A DNA stretch of 36,207 nucleotides from Patescibacteria group bacterium. Lineage in GTDB: Bacteria; Patescibacteriota; Minisyncoccia; Minisyncoccales; PEYH01. Made by a program: the position numbers and the translations under genes. Below are positions 21,898 to 29,365 of the stretch, one piece after another; positions within the stretch are counted from its first letter, which is position 1, and every line of letters starts with the position of its first letter. The stretch lies in contig JAHITK010000011.1 in the NCBI GenBank assembly GCA_018817645.1, positions 1-36,207 on the forward strand. The letters are read 5' to 3'. A model generated the notes under the pieces. The model was not told where the DNA came from. It saw nothing but the letters and a program-made list of their open reading frames with translations, and made no database searches.

Positions 21898-23688
21898 TTA
21901 ATGCAAGGCGGCCTTAATTCTTCTTATTCCGGAGCCGACCGACTCTTGTTTTATTATCTTAAAATTGCCCAATGCGCCTGTTGATTCGCTATGAGGCCCG
22001 GCGCAGATTTCTTTTGAAAATTCCCCGATTGAATAAACGCTTACGATGTCAGGGTATTTTTCCTTAAAAAACGCCAATGCTCCGCTCTCCAGCGCTTCTT
22101 TTAACGGCCTCTCTTCTTTCTTGACAAACAAATTTTCTCTGATCTTCTCATTAACCGTTTCCTCTATTTTTCTTAATTCCTCATCGCTTAATTTCCGGTC
22201 AAAAGAAAAGTCAAATCTCAATCTTTGCGGCGTAATATCAGACCCCATCTGTTTGACGCTGTCCCCCAACACTTTTCTTAAAGAGGCGTGCAAAAGATGC
22301 GTGGCAGTGTGGAGCTTGATTGCCTCGGGCGAAATGGCCTCTTGGCCGAGTCCTCCAAACTTTTTCTCTGCTCCGGCCCGGGAAATCTCCTGATGCTGTT
22401 TTTGAAGCTTAAAAAAATCATCCCTCTCCTTGATTTCCATATTGTCGCGCCTGACCCACTCCTCGGTAATCTCCAAAGGTATGCTGTGGGTGGAATAAAG
22501 GTCAAAAGCGTTTGCTCCGGTGATTCTTCCTTCCGGCGCCGATTGTTTTATTTTATCATATATTTTCCGGCCTGCCTCTTTTGCTCTTTCAAATTTCTCC
22601 GACTCTTGCTGGACAACGGTGATTATCCCCTCTTCGTTGCGCCCCAATTCCGGATAAACATCCTGATAATTTTCTATAACCGCCTTGACTAATTCGTAAA
22701 TTTTCTTCTGCTCCAATCCTAAAATCTCAATATTAGTAAAAATTTTTCTCAATAACCGCCTTAATACATATCCCCTTTCCACGTTCAAGGGCATTATGTC
22801 TTCGCTAATCAAAAATACGGCGCTCCTGATGTGGTCTGCTATCACCCGCTGTTTTTCAGGATTATCGCCTTTATTGACAATCTTCATAATCGGCGCAAAC
22901 AAATCGGTTTCAAAAACAGAATTTTTTTTCTGGCAAGCGGCAGCCAATCTTTCAAGGCCCATTCCGGTATCAACGCCTTTTTGCTCAAGCGCTGACAATT
23001 CTCCTGCTTGATTCTGGTAATATTCGTTAAAAACAAGGTTCCATATTTCAATAAATCTTCCGCATCGGCAGTTCGGCAGGCATTTCTCTCCCGAATCGCA
23101 GGGCTTGCCGAGCAAATCAAAATGAATTTCCACGGTCGGGCCGCAAGGTCCCTCGTTCCCGGTCGGACCCCACCAGTTGGTTTCCTTGTTAAAAGATAAA
23201 ATTCTTTCTGGGGCGATCCCCGACTCCAATAAAAGATTCTTGCTGTCTGCATCAGCGGGCAGACCCGCCTGACCGCTGAAAAAAGTGAACCAAAGTTTCT
23301 TTTTCGACAACTTGCATTTCTTCGTCAGAAATTCAATCGCCATTTCTATGGCTTCCTTTTTGAAATAACCGGCTTCGTCCTTCGCGTTTCGGCTCAGGGC
23401 TTCGGCGGATACGCCGAAGCTGAAATTGCCGAGCATTTCAAAAAAAGTAAGATGGCTTTCGTCCCCTACCTCGTCAATATCAGAAGTTCGGAGGCATTTT
23501 TGGACGCTTACCGCTCTGTTCCCATAGGGCGATTTTTCGCCTAAAAAATACGGTTTGAATTGCTGCATTCCGGCCGTAGTAAAAAGCACAGACGGGTCAC
23601 TCGGAATCAATGAAGAAGACGGGACAATCTTGTGTCCTTTTTTCTCAAAAAATTCCAAAAATATTTTTCGTAATTGAGCGGAATTCAT
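21898..23688 (-). CDS. alaS: Alanyl-tRNA synthetase, short form without C-Ala domain
   Basis: 596 aa against about 870 in E. coli. The class II catalytic core is intact (SSSLIPSDPSVLFTTAGMQQF; GNFSFG at 87-92; VDTGMGLERLA at 239-249). A Cys cluster (197, 203, 207, 209) sits in the motif 2-3 insertion and may bind zinc. The editing domain is present with H460-x3-H464 and C562/H566, so mischarged Ser or Gly should still be hydrolysed. The protein stops directly after the editing domain (VGSGIRRIKAALH), lacking the C-terminal oligomerisation domain. ATG 23688, no SD. Confidence 0.95.
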   Translation of the reverse strand: MNSAQLRKIFLEFFEKKGHKIVPSSSLIPSDPSVLFTTAGMQQFKPYFLGEKSPYGNRAVSVQKCLRTSDIDEVGDESHLTFFEMLGNFSFGVSAEALSRNAKDEAGYFKKEAIEMAIEFLTKKCKLSKKKLWFTFFSGQAGLPADADSKNLLLESGIAPERILSFNKETNWWGPTGNEGPCGPTVEIHFDLLGKPCDSGEKCLPNCRCGRFIEIWNLVFNEYYQNQAGELSALEQKGVDTGMGLERLAAACQKKNSVFETDLFAPIMKIVNKGDNPEKQRVIADHIRSAVFLISEDIMPLNVERGYVLRRLLRKIFTNIEILGLEQKKIYELVKAVIENYQDVYPELGRNEEGIITVVQQESEKFERAKEAGRKIYDKIKQSAPEGRITGANAFDLYSTHSIPLEITEEWVRRDNMEIKERDDFFKLQKQHQEISRAGAEKKFGGLGQEAISPEAIKLHTATHLLHASLRKVLGDSVKQMGSDITPQRLRFDFSFDRKLSDEELRKIEETVNEKIRENLFVKKEERPLKEALESGALAFFKEKYPDIVSVYSIGEFSKEICAGPHSESTGALGNFKIIKQESVGSGIRRIKAALH

Positions 23689-23698
23689 TAATAAAATT

Positions 23699-24208
23699 TT
23701 AACTGAATCGGTCGGCGATAACCGAGGCGGCGAATGACTCCGGTTTTATTTTCGCCTCAAAGCCATTGCCTTTGATAAGACCGACCACCTCTTTAATCAT
23801 ATCCTTGGTGGCGCCGTTAGCCCCTACATCAGCGTGAATGTAGCGGAATTCATAAGCCAAGGACTGGGGCAATTTCAGGGCCTCTTGCTCGACCCTATCT
23901 CTTAGAACCAGCGCTAATTTGCAGGACAACAGCACTTCTTCCAAAATTCTTTCGTGGAGATTGTAAAATTTGCGATTATGGTATTTGATTCTTTTCAAAA
24001 AGAATCTTCCGCCCGCTCCCTTTCTTAAAATGACTATGGCGATAGGAAAAAATGGCTCTTGCCCGGAAGAGGAATCGCATCCCACAACTATCTCATAATT
24101 ATATTTCGGCCGCTCTCTTATATATGAGAATATCTCTTCTATTGCTTCGTCAAAATCAATTCTTCCTTTAGTGGGGTTATAAAATTTTCCGGCAGTGATG
24201 TCTTGCAT
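23699..24208 (-). CDS. YkuK-like RNase H-fold protein (DUF458)
   Basis: 169 aa. It resembles Bacillus YkuK: NPTKGRIDFDEAIEEIFSYI at the start, a YNYEIVVGCDSSSGQE strand with the first acidic residue (Asp45), IAIVILRKGAGGRFF, and HADVGANG further on. The final segment ESFAASVIADRFS supplies a last Asp. These are the acidic sites expected in an RNase H-like nuclease fold. The substrate is unknown. It ends 10 nt before alaS and begins 14 nt after the tpiA stop, and is likely cotranscribed. Confidence 0.75.
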   Translation of the reverse strand: MQDITAGKFYNPTKGRIDFDEAIEEIFSYIRERPKYNYEIVVGCDSSSGQEPFFPIAIVILRKGAGGRFFLKRIKYHNRKFYNLHERILEEVLLSCKLALVLRDRVEQEALKLPQSLAYEFRYIHADVGANGATKDMIKEVVGLIKGNGFEAKIKPESFAASVIADRFS

Positions 24209-24222
24209 GCTGTCTCATCCTA

Positions 24223-24969
24223 TCAAAATTTGCTCAAAATAGCAATAAATTTTTTGGCGTCCAGAGAGGCTCCGCCGGAAAGCAACCCATTCATTCCCGC
24301 TTCTTTGACAAATCCCAAAGCATTATCAGGATTAGTGCTTCCGCCGTAAATAATTTTTACTTTGTTCGCCGCTGATTTTCCATAAATCCGAGTCATTGTT
24401 TTTCTGATTATAATATTCGCTTCTTTTGCCCTATCTGTATCGCAGGCGTTTCCGGTGCCAATCGCCCAAATCGGCTCATAGGCGATGGTTAATTTTGAAT
24501 CTTGAATCTTGAATCTTGAAATATCTTTTAAGCCAAGCCCTAATTGCCTTTCCAAAACTTCTTTTGTCTTCCCTTCTTCTCTTTCTTGCCCGCTCTCTCC
24601 GATACACAAAATTGGACAAAGCCCAGCCGAAACAACGGCTTTTATTTTTTTATTAACTATCTCATCGCTCTCACCGAGCGCTCTTCGTTCGCTATGCCCG
24701 ATAATGGCATATTCGCAACCAAATTGTTTCAACATTTTAGCCGAAATCTGGCTGGTGAAGGGGCCTTCTTGGAAAAATGCGTCTTGCGCCCCTAATTTAA
24801 TGTTTTTCTTTTTGAGGGCGCTAAGCCCGGGGATAAAAACAAAAGGCGGACAGATTACCGCTGTTGCTCTCTTTCCTTTTGCTCCCCTGTCCACTGCTGT
24901 AAAAAGTTTTTTTGCGTCGGCAAAGGTGGAAGGGTTACACTTCCAATTTGCCACAATCAACGGTCTCAT
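24223..24969 (-). CDS. tpiA: Triosephosphate isomerase
   Basis: 248 aa, the standard TIM-barrel length. It converts dihydroxyacetone phosphate and glyceraldehyde-3-phosphate. The catalytic residues are all present: Lys10 (ANWKCN), His92 (IIGHSERR) and Glu165 (YEPIWAIGTG). The phosphate-binding GGS near the end is also seen (IIYGGSTNPDN). It is the only clear glycolytic gene here, placed between galT-like and ykuK-like. ATG 24969 follows an AATTGTTTAATTG repeat tract. Confidence 0.96.
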   Translation of the reverse strand: MRPLIVANWKCNPSTFADAKKLFTAVDRGAKGKRATAVICPPFVFIPGLSALKKKNIKLGAQDAFFQEGPFTSQISAKMLKQFGCEYAIIGHSERRALGESDEIVNKKIKAVVSAGLCPILCIGESGQEREEGKTKEVLERQLGLGLKDISRFKIQDSKLTIAYEPIWAIGTGNACDTDRAKEANIIIRKTMTRIYGKSAANKVKIIYGGSTNPDNALGFVKEAGMNGLLSGGASLDAKKFIAILSKF

Positions 24970-25003
24970 TGTTTAATTGTTTAATTGCTTAATTGTTTAA
25001 TTG
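24970..25003. repeat. TTTAATTG simple repeat between galT and tpiA
   Basis: Four or five tandem copies of TTGTTTAA/TTGCTTAA-type units. The same units recur at 33655-33705 and near 1775-1830. Confidence 0.5.
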
Positions 25004-26083
25004 TTAAATTGTTTGCTTCTTGATGTATTCCGCTGCCTTTTCCGGCTCTATGGTGGAAATCTCTATGCCGGTTGACATTTCAAAGCCGGCCCAGGTTCCT
25101 GTCTTGGGAGCGATAATCCAATGCCAGTGGTAATAATCGTGGTTCCTGCCGTCGCAGGGAGCGGTTTGGAGAAAGAAATTATACGGGGGGTCTGCCAGTC
25201 CTTTGTTCAGCTTCCTCATTGCCACAAAAAACGCCTCGGCCAGATAGTGTTTCTGTTTGTCGCTGATGCGCTCGAAATAAGGGAGATGTTCTTTCGGGGT
25301 AATGGACATTTCAAATGCGGTCTTGGCAGCAAAGGGGCAAACAACCAAAAATTCTTTGTTTTCAAATATGAGCCGCTCCTTGTTTTTTCTATCCCAGACA
25401 TTCATCTCGCAATGCCCGCATTTCTTATAGGTATCGAAATAATTCTTGGCGCCCGACAAACTTCTCTTTATTTTCGGGTCAATGACCGGCGCGGCAATAA
25501 TCTGGGAATGAGGATGCGCCACCGAAGCTCCCGCTTCTTTGCCATGATTGTGGAAAACAGCGATATAATTTATATGGGGCTCTTTCATTAACTCCACATA
25601 TCTCTCTTGATAAACATCTAAGAGTTCCTTAATATCCTCTAAATTAAATTCCGCGATTTGCCTGGTGTGATGGCGCGTAATTACTATTTCCGCCACCCCG
25701 TAAGCGTTCATATACGAATGGAGGCCTCTTTTCCTAATACCCAATCCGTCATATCGGCTGAAGGCCGGATATTTATTCGGAACAACGACGATTGTCCAGT
25801 TCTTCGGTATCGCAATTTTCTTTTTGTAATCATAAGGAAAAATCTCCATTTTGCCCTTGCGGGAGATTAACACCGGCGGCAGTTGCGTTTCAATATTGCA
25901 GAAAAAACAATCTTTTTGCGGTATTGTTTCTATAATTCTTTGTTCTTTTTTAAAGGATTCCGGCTTCCTGGCCCGGCCGGTGGCAATAACCACCCAATCG
26001 CCTGAAATCAGGGCAAAGCGCAATTCTGAAGGAAATTTTTCCTCCTTTTTATTTTTCACTTTAAAATTAGCGTCTTTCGGCAT
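25004..26083 (-). CDS. galT: Galactose-1-phosphate uridylyltransferase-like protein (HIT superfamily)
   Basis: 359 aa. The active site HPHSQ is at 190-194, with the upstream FHNHGKEAGASVAHP that GalT enzymes share. Metal-site candidates Cys59/Cys62 (CFFC) and Cys222/Cys225 (CGHC) are present. The enzyme moves UMP between UDP-sugar and sugar-1-phosphate. In this context, next to a GT2 enzyme and with no Leloir neighbours, the natural sugar might not be galactose, and ADP-sugar relatives exist. It overlaps the glycosyltransferase end by 17 nt. Family assignment good, substrate uncertain. Confidence 0.82.
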   Translation of the reverse strand: MPKDANFKVKNKKEEKFPSELRFALISGDWVVIATGRARKPESFKKEQRIIETIPQKDCFFCNIETQLPPVLISRKGKMEIFPYDYKKKIAIPKNWTIVVVPNKYPAFSRYDGLGIRKRGLHSYMNAYGVAEIVITRHHTRQIAEFNLEDIKELLDVYQERYVELMKEPHINYIAVFHNHGKEAGASVAHPHSQIIAAPVIDPKIKRSLSGAKNYFDTYKKCGHCEMNVWDRKNKERLIFENKEFLVVCPFAAKTAFEMSITPKEHLPYFERISDKQKHYLAEAFFVAMRKLNKGLADPPYNFFLQTAPCDGRNHDYYHWHWIIAPKTGTWAGFEMSTGIEISTIEPEKAAEYIKKQTI

Positions 26084-26798
26084 ATTTCCCTAAAATTAAA
26101 TCTTTTCTTAATTTTATCATACCCGTAAACATTTTTATTATATGCTTAAATTTCACTTTGCTTTCCAAATCATTTACCCATATAACAGGCATTTCCTTAA
26201 TCTTATACCCCAATCTTTTTGCCAGCGCCAAACACTCAACATCAAAAACAAAACCTTCAATTTTTGCCTTTGAAAAAATATCCTCCGCTGCCTTGGCGCT
26301 AAATCCTTTAAAACCGCATTGGGTGTCCTGAAGGTTCCAAAGCCCGATGATAAATTTCCTGATAAGTTTGAAGCTGCTTCCGAAAATCACCTTTCTAATC
26401 CATGGCTGGGGCGGATTTAAGACCGCGCCCTTAATGTCTCTGGAGCCGATTACCACCTCAAACCCTTGCTCAAAAAATGGCCACATCTTTTCCACCTGCT
26501 CAATTGAAGTGGAATTATCGGAATCAGAGAACAACCGATATTCACCCCTGGCCGCAAGCATCCCCTGTTTAACCACTCCCCCCTTGCCCTTATTTTTCTC
26601 ATTGTCAATTAACCGCAGATTGGGAATTTCTGTTTCTAACTTTCTGACAACTTCCGCGGTCCTGTCTTTTGAGCCGTCGTTGACGACCAAAATCTCATAA
26701 TCATAAGGTTGTTGCCTTAGATATTCGCTGGTAAGGCGAAGGGTTTTAGGTATCCTGTTTTCTTCGTTATAAGCGGGAAAAATAACTGATAGTTTCAT
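26067..26798 (-). CDS. Glycosyltransferase family 2 (dolichyl-phosphate-glucose/mannose synthase-like)
   Basis: 243 aa. The GT-A fold begins at MKLSVIFPAYNEENRIPKTL. The NDGS motif is at 40-43. The metal motif, usually D-x-D, is DSDN at 92-95, and the CGFKGFSA block near 170 is typical of the polyprenol-phosphate sugar synthases. It likely loads a sugar on a lipid carrier for surface glycan. No transmembrane segment is evident. The end overlaps galT, so the two are cotranscribed and may share a sugar pathway. Confidence 0.85.
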   Translation of the reverse strand: MKLSVIFPAYNEENRIPKTLRLTSEYLRQQPYDYEILVVNDGSKDRTAEVVRKLETEIPNLRLIDNEKNKGKGGVVKQGMLAARGEYRLFSDSDNSTSIEQVEKMWPFFEQGFEVVIGSRDIKGAVLNPPQPWIRKVIFGSSFKLIRKFIIGLWNLQDTQCGFKGFSAKAAEDIFSKAKIEGFVFDVECLALAKRLGYKIKEMPVIWVNDLESKVKFKHIIKMFTGMIKLRKDLILGKYAERR

Positions 26799-26847
26799 AA
26801 TAGGTTATTAATTATTTATCATTATATCAGTTATTTTACCATTTTGA

Positions 26848-26898
26848 AAATAAAAAACAAAGAGGCCCGCCTGCAACGTTTTGCGTAGCAAGGCGGGC
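26848..26898 (-). terminator. Terminator closing the accessory block
   Basis: GCCCGCCT (26865-26872) pairs with AGGCGGGC (26891-26898). On the minus strand the hairpin is followed by CTCTTTGTTTTTTATTTTC. It lies just past the 122-residue membrane protein gene and separates it from the glycosyltransferase. Confidence 0.65.
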
Positions 26899-26900
26899 AG

Positions 26901-26945
26901 GGGTGTCTGCGAACGTCCCCTCAACGAGAGAGCCAGCAGACACCC
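26901..26945. repeat. 10-bp inverted repeat abutting the accessory gene stop
   Basis: GGGTGTCTGC (26901-26910) pairs perfectly with GCAGACACCC (26936-26945). It directly touches the TGA of the membrane protein gene at 26948-26946 and sits before the terminator. Confidence 0.5.
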
Positions 26946-27314
26946 TCAATACTCAATATCCGAGCCAATCCCCCACAGCATGTACGAGATGCAGTCCGCT
27001 ATCTCTTCTCTTATCACCTCCATCACATACGACAGAAGGACTACTGCGGCCAAGGCAATCCAAAGCCACATTTCAAGAATCAAGTGATGGATGTGAAGGG
27101 CCCAAGCAAACGACGCCGCTGTGAAGCAAAAGCTCGCCATAAGTCTTGCCGGTAAAAATCTCAACTTATACCCCCGTAGAAACAGGAAGGGCAGGTCAAT
27201 CCATGGCGAGCAATTACACAAGAACAGCGCAACTGGCCCAACAAGATTGTGATGGATGAAGAAAGAGCTTACCAGAGATTCCGCCAACGCTCCTAATAAT
27301 AAAATGCGAAACAT
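26946..27314 (-). CDS. Small hydrophobic membrane protein (accessory, SD-led)
   Basis: 122 aa, no family recognised. Three or four hydrophobic segments: residues 2-20, about 28-48, 55-75 and 83-105 (LWIALAAVVLLSYVMEVI). A final acidic stretch follows (REEIADCISYMLWG). It may be a membrane-embedded transporter-like or accessory protein; nothing more can be said. AAAAGGAGGG lies 4 nt upstream of ATG 27314, a strong SD unlike the housekeeping genes. It has its own promoter (27382-27409) and terminator, so it is a separate unit in the accessory block. Confidence 0.6.
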   Translation of the reverse strand: MFRILLLGALAESLVSSFFIHHNLVGPVALFLCNCSPWIDLPFLFLRGYKLRFLPARLMASFCFTAASFAWALHIHHLILEMWLWIALAAVVLLSYVMEVIREEIADCISYMLWGIGSDIEY

Positions 27315-27381
27315 TTTCCCTCCTTTTTTCTGGCTTTTTTCTGGTTTTTTTCTGGCTAATTCTGGCTAATTAGGTAATCCC

Positions 27382-27409
27382 ATCCTACCACACCCCTCCA
27401 ATCTGTCAA
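27382..27409 (-). promoter_or_regulatory. Promoter of the small membrane protein
   Basis: TTGACA (27409-27404) and TAGGAT (27387-27382) with a 16-nt spacer. The leader of about 65 nt contains tandem GCCAGAAAAAA-type repeats just before the SD. Confidence 0.55.
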
Positions 27410-27416
27410 AACAAGT

Positions 27417-27476
27417 TGTTAGGGTGCGACCCTAACAATGGCGTCCCGACAACGATGTTAGGGTCGCACCCTAACA
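27417..27476. repeat. Pair of 21-bp inverted palindromes
   Basis: GTTAGGGTGCGACCCTAAC (27418-27436) and its reverse complement (27457-27475) face each other across about 20 nt; with flanking T/A the match is 21 bp. Each half is itself nearly palindromic (GTTAGGGT/ACCCTAAC). They sit between the promoter of one accessory gene and the terminator of the next. Confidence 0.7.
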
Positions 27477-27479
27477 GTC

Positions 27480-27539
27480 CTCAAAACAAAGAGGGGGTTG
27501 GCTCTTAGATGCTTGAATCGCATATAGCCAACTCCCTCT
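27480..27539 (-). terminator. Terminator of the DUF218-like gene
   Basis: AGAGGGGGTTGGCT (27490-27503) and AGCCAACTCCCTCT (27526-27539) form a 14-bp stem with one G-U pair. On the minus strand TTTGTTTTGA follows. Confidence 0.65.
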
Positions 27540-27567
27540 GCCCCGCCCGAGAAACCCGGGCAAGGCG

Positions 27568-28179
27568 TTATGTCCAGCGGAGGATTTTGAAAAGAACAGT
27601 CCATACCAACTCCCAGGGCAGGAACTTCCATTCCGCTGACAATCGTCTCTGAGTACAGAAAGAGTCGTAATGGCAGGTCGCTTTCAGCCGGAAGATGGCC
27701 CAATTTTTCGGCGCCACCTTCTTTAGGCAGGCATAACATCGACGGGCATGAAGAGATTGCCCTACCGTAGCGATGCTAATGCAAGCCGGGGTATCCCGTT
27801 GTTGCGAAGCAATTCCTTTGACCATTCGTACCACATTGAGAGCGTTGCTGTGAGTATTGCGAGAATACTCCTCAACGAGCGCGTCTTCATCGCGAACCCC
27901 CATCGCCAGGGCGACCGATTTCATGGCTGATGCTTCTGTTACGCCCCCTCCCTCTGAACCGCCAGAGAAAAGGATTTTCTTTGCCATCCCTGCTTTGTAG
28001 AGCATGACGCAATGCCGCGCTACTCCCTGGGAAAGCAAACTGGGGCTCCCATCTTTTCTCATCCCAATTCCGAAACCAACCGCCAGATTAACTCCGCCAT
28101 CGGGCAGGACATGCTCTCTCGGCTCCAGTAACTTTGCTATTGGTAAAACCAACGCGTCCAACACTCTGCCGATTTTCAT
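27568..28179 (-). CDS. DUF218 (YdcF/SanA/ElyC-like) family protein
   Basis: 203 aa from ATG 28179 (MKIGRVLDAL), placed 6 nt after AAGGAGG; the next ATG upstream touches the SD. The DUF218 pattern is seen: LAVGFGIGM with a following ARHCVMLYKAGMAKKILFSGG (SGG at 72-74), TEASAM near 81, acidic pair at 103-104 and SRNTHSNA at 106-113. LHARRCYACLKK near 143 fits the later conserved helix. Family members act in envelope or cell wall biology in other bacteria, but their chemistry is not settled. Unlike many relatives it has no N-terminal membrane anchor. Base composition is more GC-rich than neighbours; part of the accessory block. Confidence 0.75.
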   Translation of the reverse strand: MKIGRVLDALVLPIAKLLEPREHVLPDGGVNLAVGFGIGMRKDGSPSLLSQGVARHCVMLYKAGMAKKILFSGGSEGGGVTEASAMKSVALAMGVRDEDALVEEYSRNTHSNALNVVRMVKGIASQQRDTPACISIATVGQSLHARRCYACLKKVAPKNWAIFRLKATCHYDSFCTQRRLSAEWKFLPWELVWTVLFKILRWT

Positions 28180-28245
28180 CTCCATCCTCCTTGCGAGGCG
28201 ACAACTCAAGTGATTGTAGATATTGCCCGGAAACGCCTGCTATAC

Positions 28246-28560
28246 TCACAGATATGAAGAAGTAAAACCCTGTAAGTAGGGGGTGTCTTCATCTCCACAA
28301 CACGGACAGACGAAAAGCAAGTAGCTGGCCGCCTCTTCAGCAATCACCGTCTCCTGTCGCCCACACTTCCGACACTTTCGCTCCGCCACCTTTTTGACTC
28401 GTTGCATCGGCCGTCCACAATGCCAACGAAAAACAGAAAAGGTCCGACGGAAAAGCAACGAAGGATAAGGTAAATACCTCGGTTCTCCAACCTGCTCCCA
28501 CTCGGGCTCGTGCCCGATACAATGTCCGTGCTTACAACTCTTCTCTGGATCCTCGCTCAT
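28246..28560 (-). CDS. Small Cys-rich zinc-ribbon-like protein (accessory, SD-led)
   Basis: 104 aa, no family recognised. Nine or so Cys and several His in pairs: CKHGHC near 9-14, Cys48 (WHCGR), CRKC at 63-66 and CPCC at 85-88. This suggests one or two zinc ribbons. It could bind nucleic acid or protein, but no specific role is supported. AGGAGG lies about 7 nt before ATG 28560. It is the first gene after map, 61 nt away, in the more GC-rich accessory block. Confidence 0.55.
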   Translation of the reverse strand: MSEDPEKSCKHGHCIGHEPEWEQVGEPRYLPYPSLLFRRTFSVFRWHCGRPMQRVKKVAERKCRKCGRQETVIAEEAASYLLFVCPCCGDEDTPYLQGFTSSYL

Positions 28561-28604
28561 AATCCGCCTCCTATCTCTATTTTTTTGTTTACGAACAATG
28601 ATTT

Positions 28605-28633
28605 ACCTTACTACCATTCTCTTATTCTGTCAA
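28605..28633 (-). promoter_or_regulatory. Possible promoter of the zinc-ribbon gene, inside the end of map
   Basis: A perfect TTGACA (28633-28628) lies in the last codons of map, with a poor TAAGGT at 28610-28605 after 17 nt. The weak -10 keeps confidence low. Confidence 0.3.
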
Positions 28634-29365
28634 GACTCGGCGGCCGTTGCTGGTGATGGCGATGGTGTGCTCAAAATGCGCGGAAAGAGAATTGTCCGCA
28701 GTTTCAAACCCGTATCTGTCCGACGCTTTTTTGATTTTGCCCGTGCCGATGCCGGCCATTGGCTCAAGGCACAAAACCATCCCCTCTTTGAGTTTCTCTC
28801 CTTTTTTTCTTTTCCCATAATTCAAAATCTCCGGCTCCTCGTGGAGTCCCCTGCCAATGCCGTGCCCGCAAAGTTCTTTAACCACGCAAAGCCCTCGTTT
28901 CTCCAGATACCGCTCAATGGTATTCCCCAAATCCCCGAGAGTATTGCCCGGTCTGGCTTTTTTAATGGCAATGCTCAAGCATTTTTTGACCGCCCTAATC
29001 AATTGCCGCGCCTCCATGCTTATCTCGCCGACCGGCACGGTGATTGCCATATCGGAAAAATAGCCATTATGTGTTATTCCCAAGTCAAGGGACAATATGT
29101 CTCCTTCTTTCAAGGCGTATTCCGATGGGATGCCGTGCACTATCGCTTCGTTAACTGAAGTGCAGAGAACGGCCGGAAAATTATCATATCCTAAAAACGC
29201 GGGCTTCACTTTGGATTTAAAAACAAGCTCTTGGGCGAGCTTATTTAATTCATCGGTGGTAATCCCTGGCTTAACTGCTGATTTAATCTGTCTCATAATC
29301 TCTGCCAGGATCTTCCCTGCCTCTGCCATTATTTTTATTTCCTCTTTTGTTTTGAGCGGAATCAT
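28622..29365 (-). CDS. map: Methionine aminopeptidase, type I
   Basis: 247 aa. It removes the initiator Met from new proteins. Pita-bread fold motifs are intact: HGIPSEYALKEGDILSLDLGITHNGYFSD (first metal Asp pair), KELCGHGIGRGLHEEPEI (His), MVLCLEPMAGIG (Glu) and FEHTIAITSNG (last Glu). It overlaps adk by 4 nt, the usual secY-adk-map order. After it the conserved operon is interrupted. Confidence 0.96.
   Translation of the reverse strand: MIPLKTKEEIKIMAEAGKILAEIMRQIKSAVKPGITTDELNKLAQELVFKSKVKPAFLGYDNFPAVLCTSVNEAIVHGIPSEYALKEGDILSLDLGITHNGYFSDMAITVPVGEISMEARQLIRAVKKCLSIAIKKARPGNTLGDLGNTIERYLEKRGLCVVKELCGHGIGRGLHEEPEILNYGKRKKGEKLKEGMVLCLEPMAGIGTGKIKKASDRYGFETADNSLSAHFEHTIAITSNGRRVLTE

Noticed and set aside
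27418-27475. Telomere-like TTAGGG repeats
   Set aside because: The TTAGGG string is part of a palindrome and is not tandemly repeated.
27417-27476. Terminal inverted repeats of an insertion sequence
   Set aside because: The copies are only 18 nt apart and no transposase lies between or around them.
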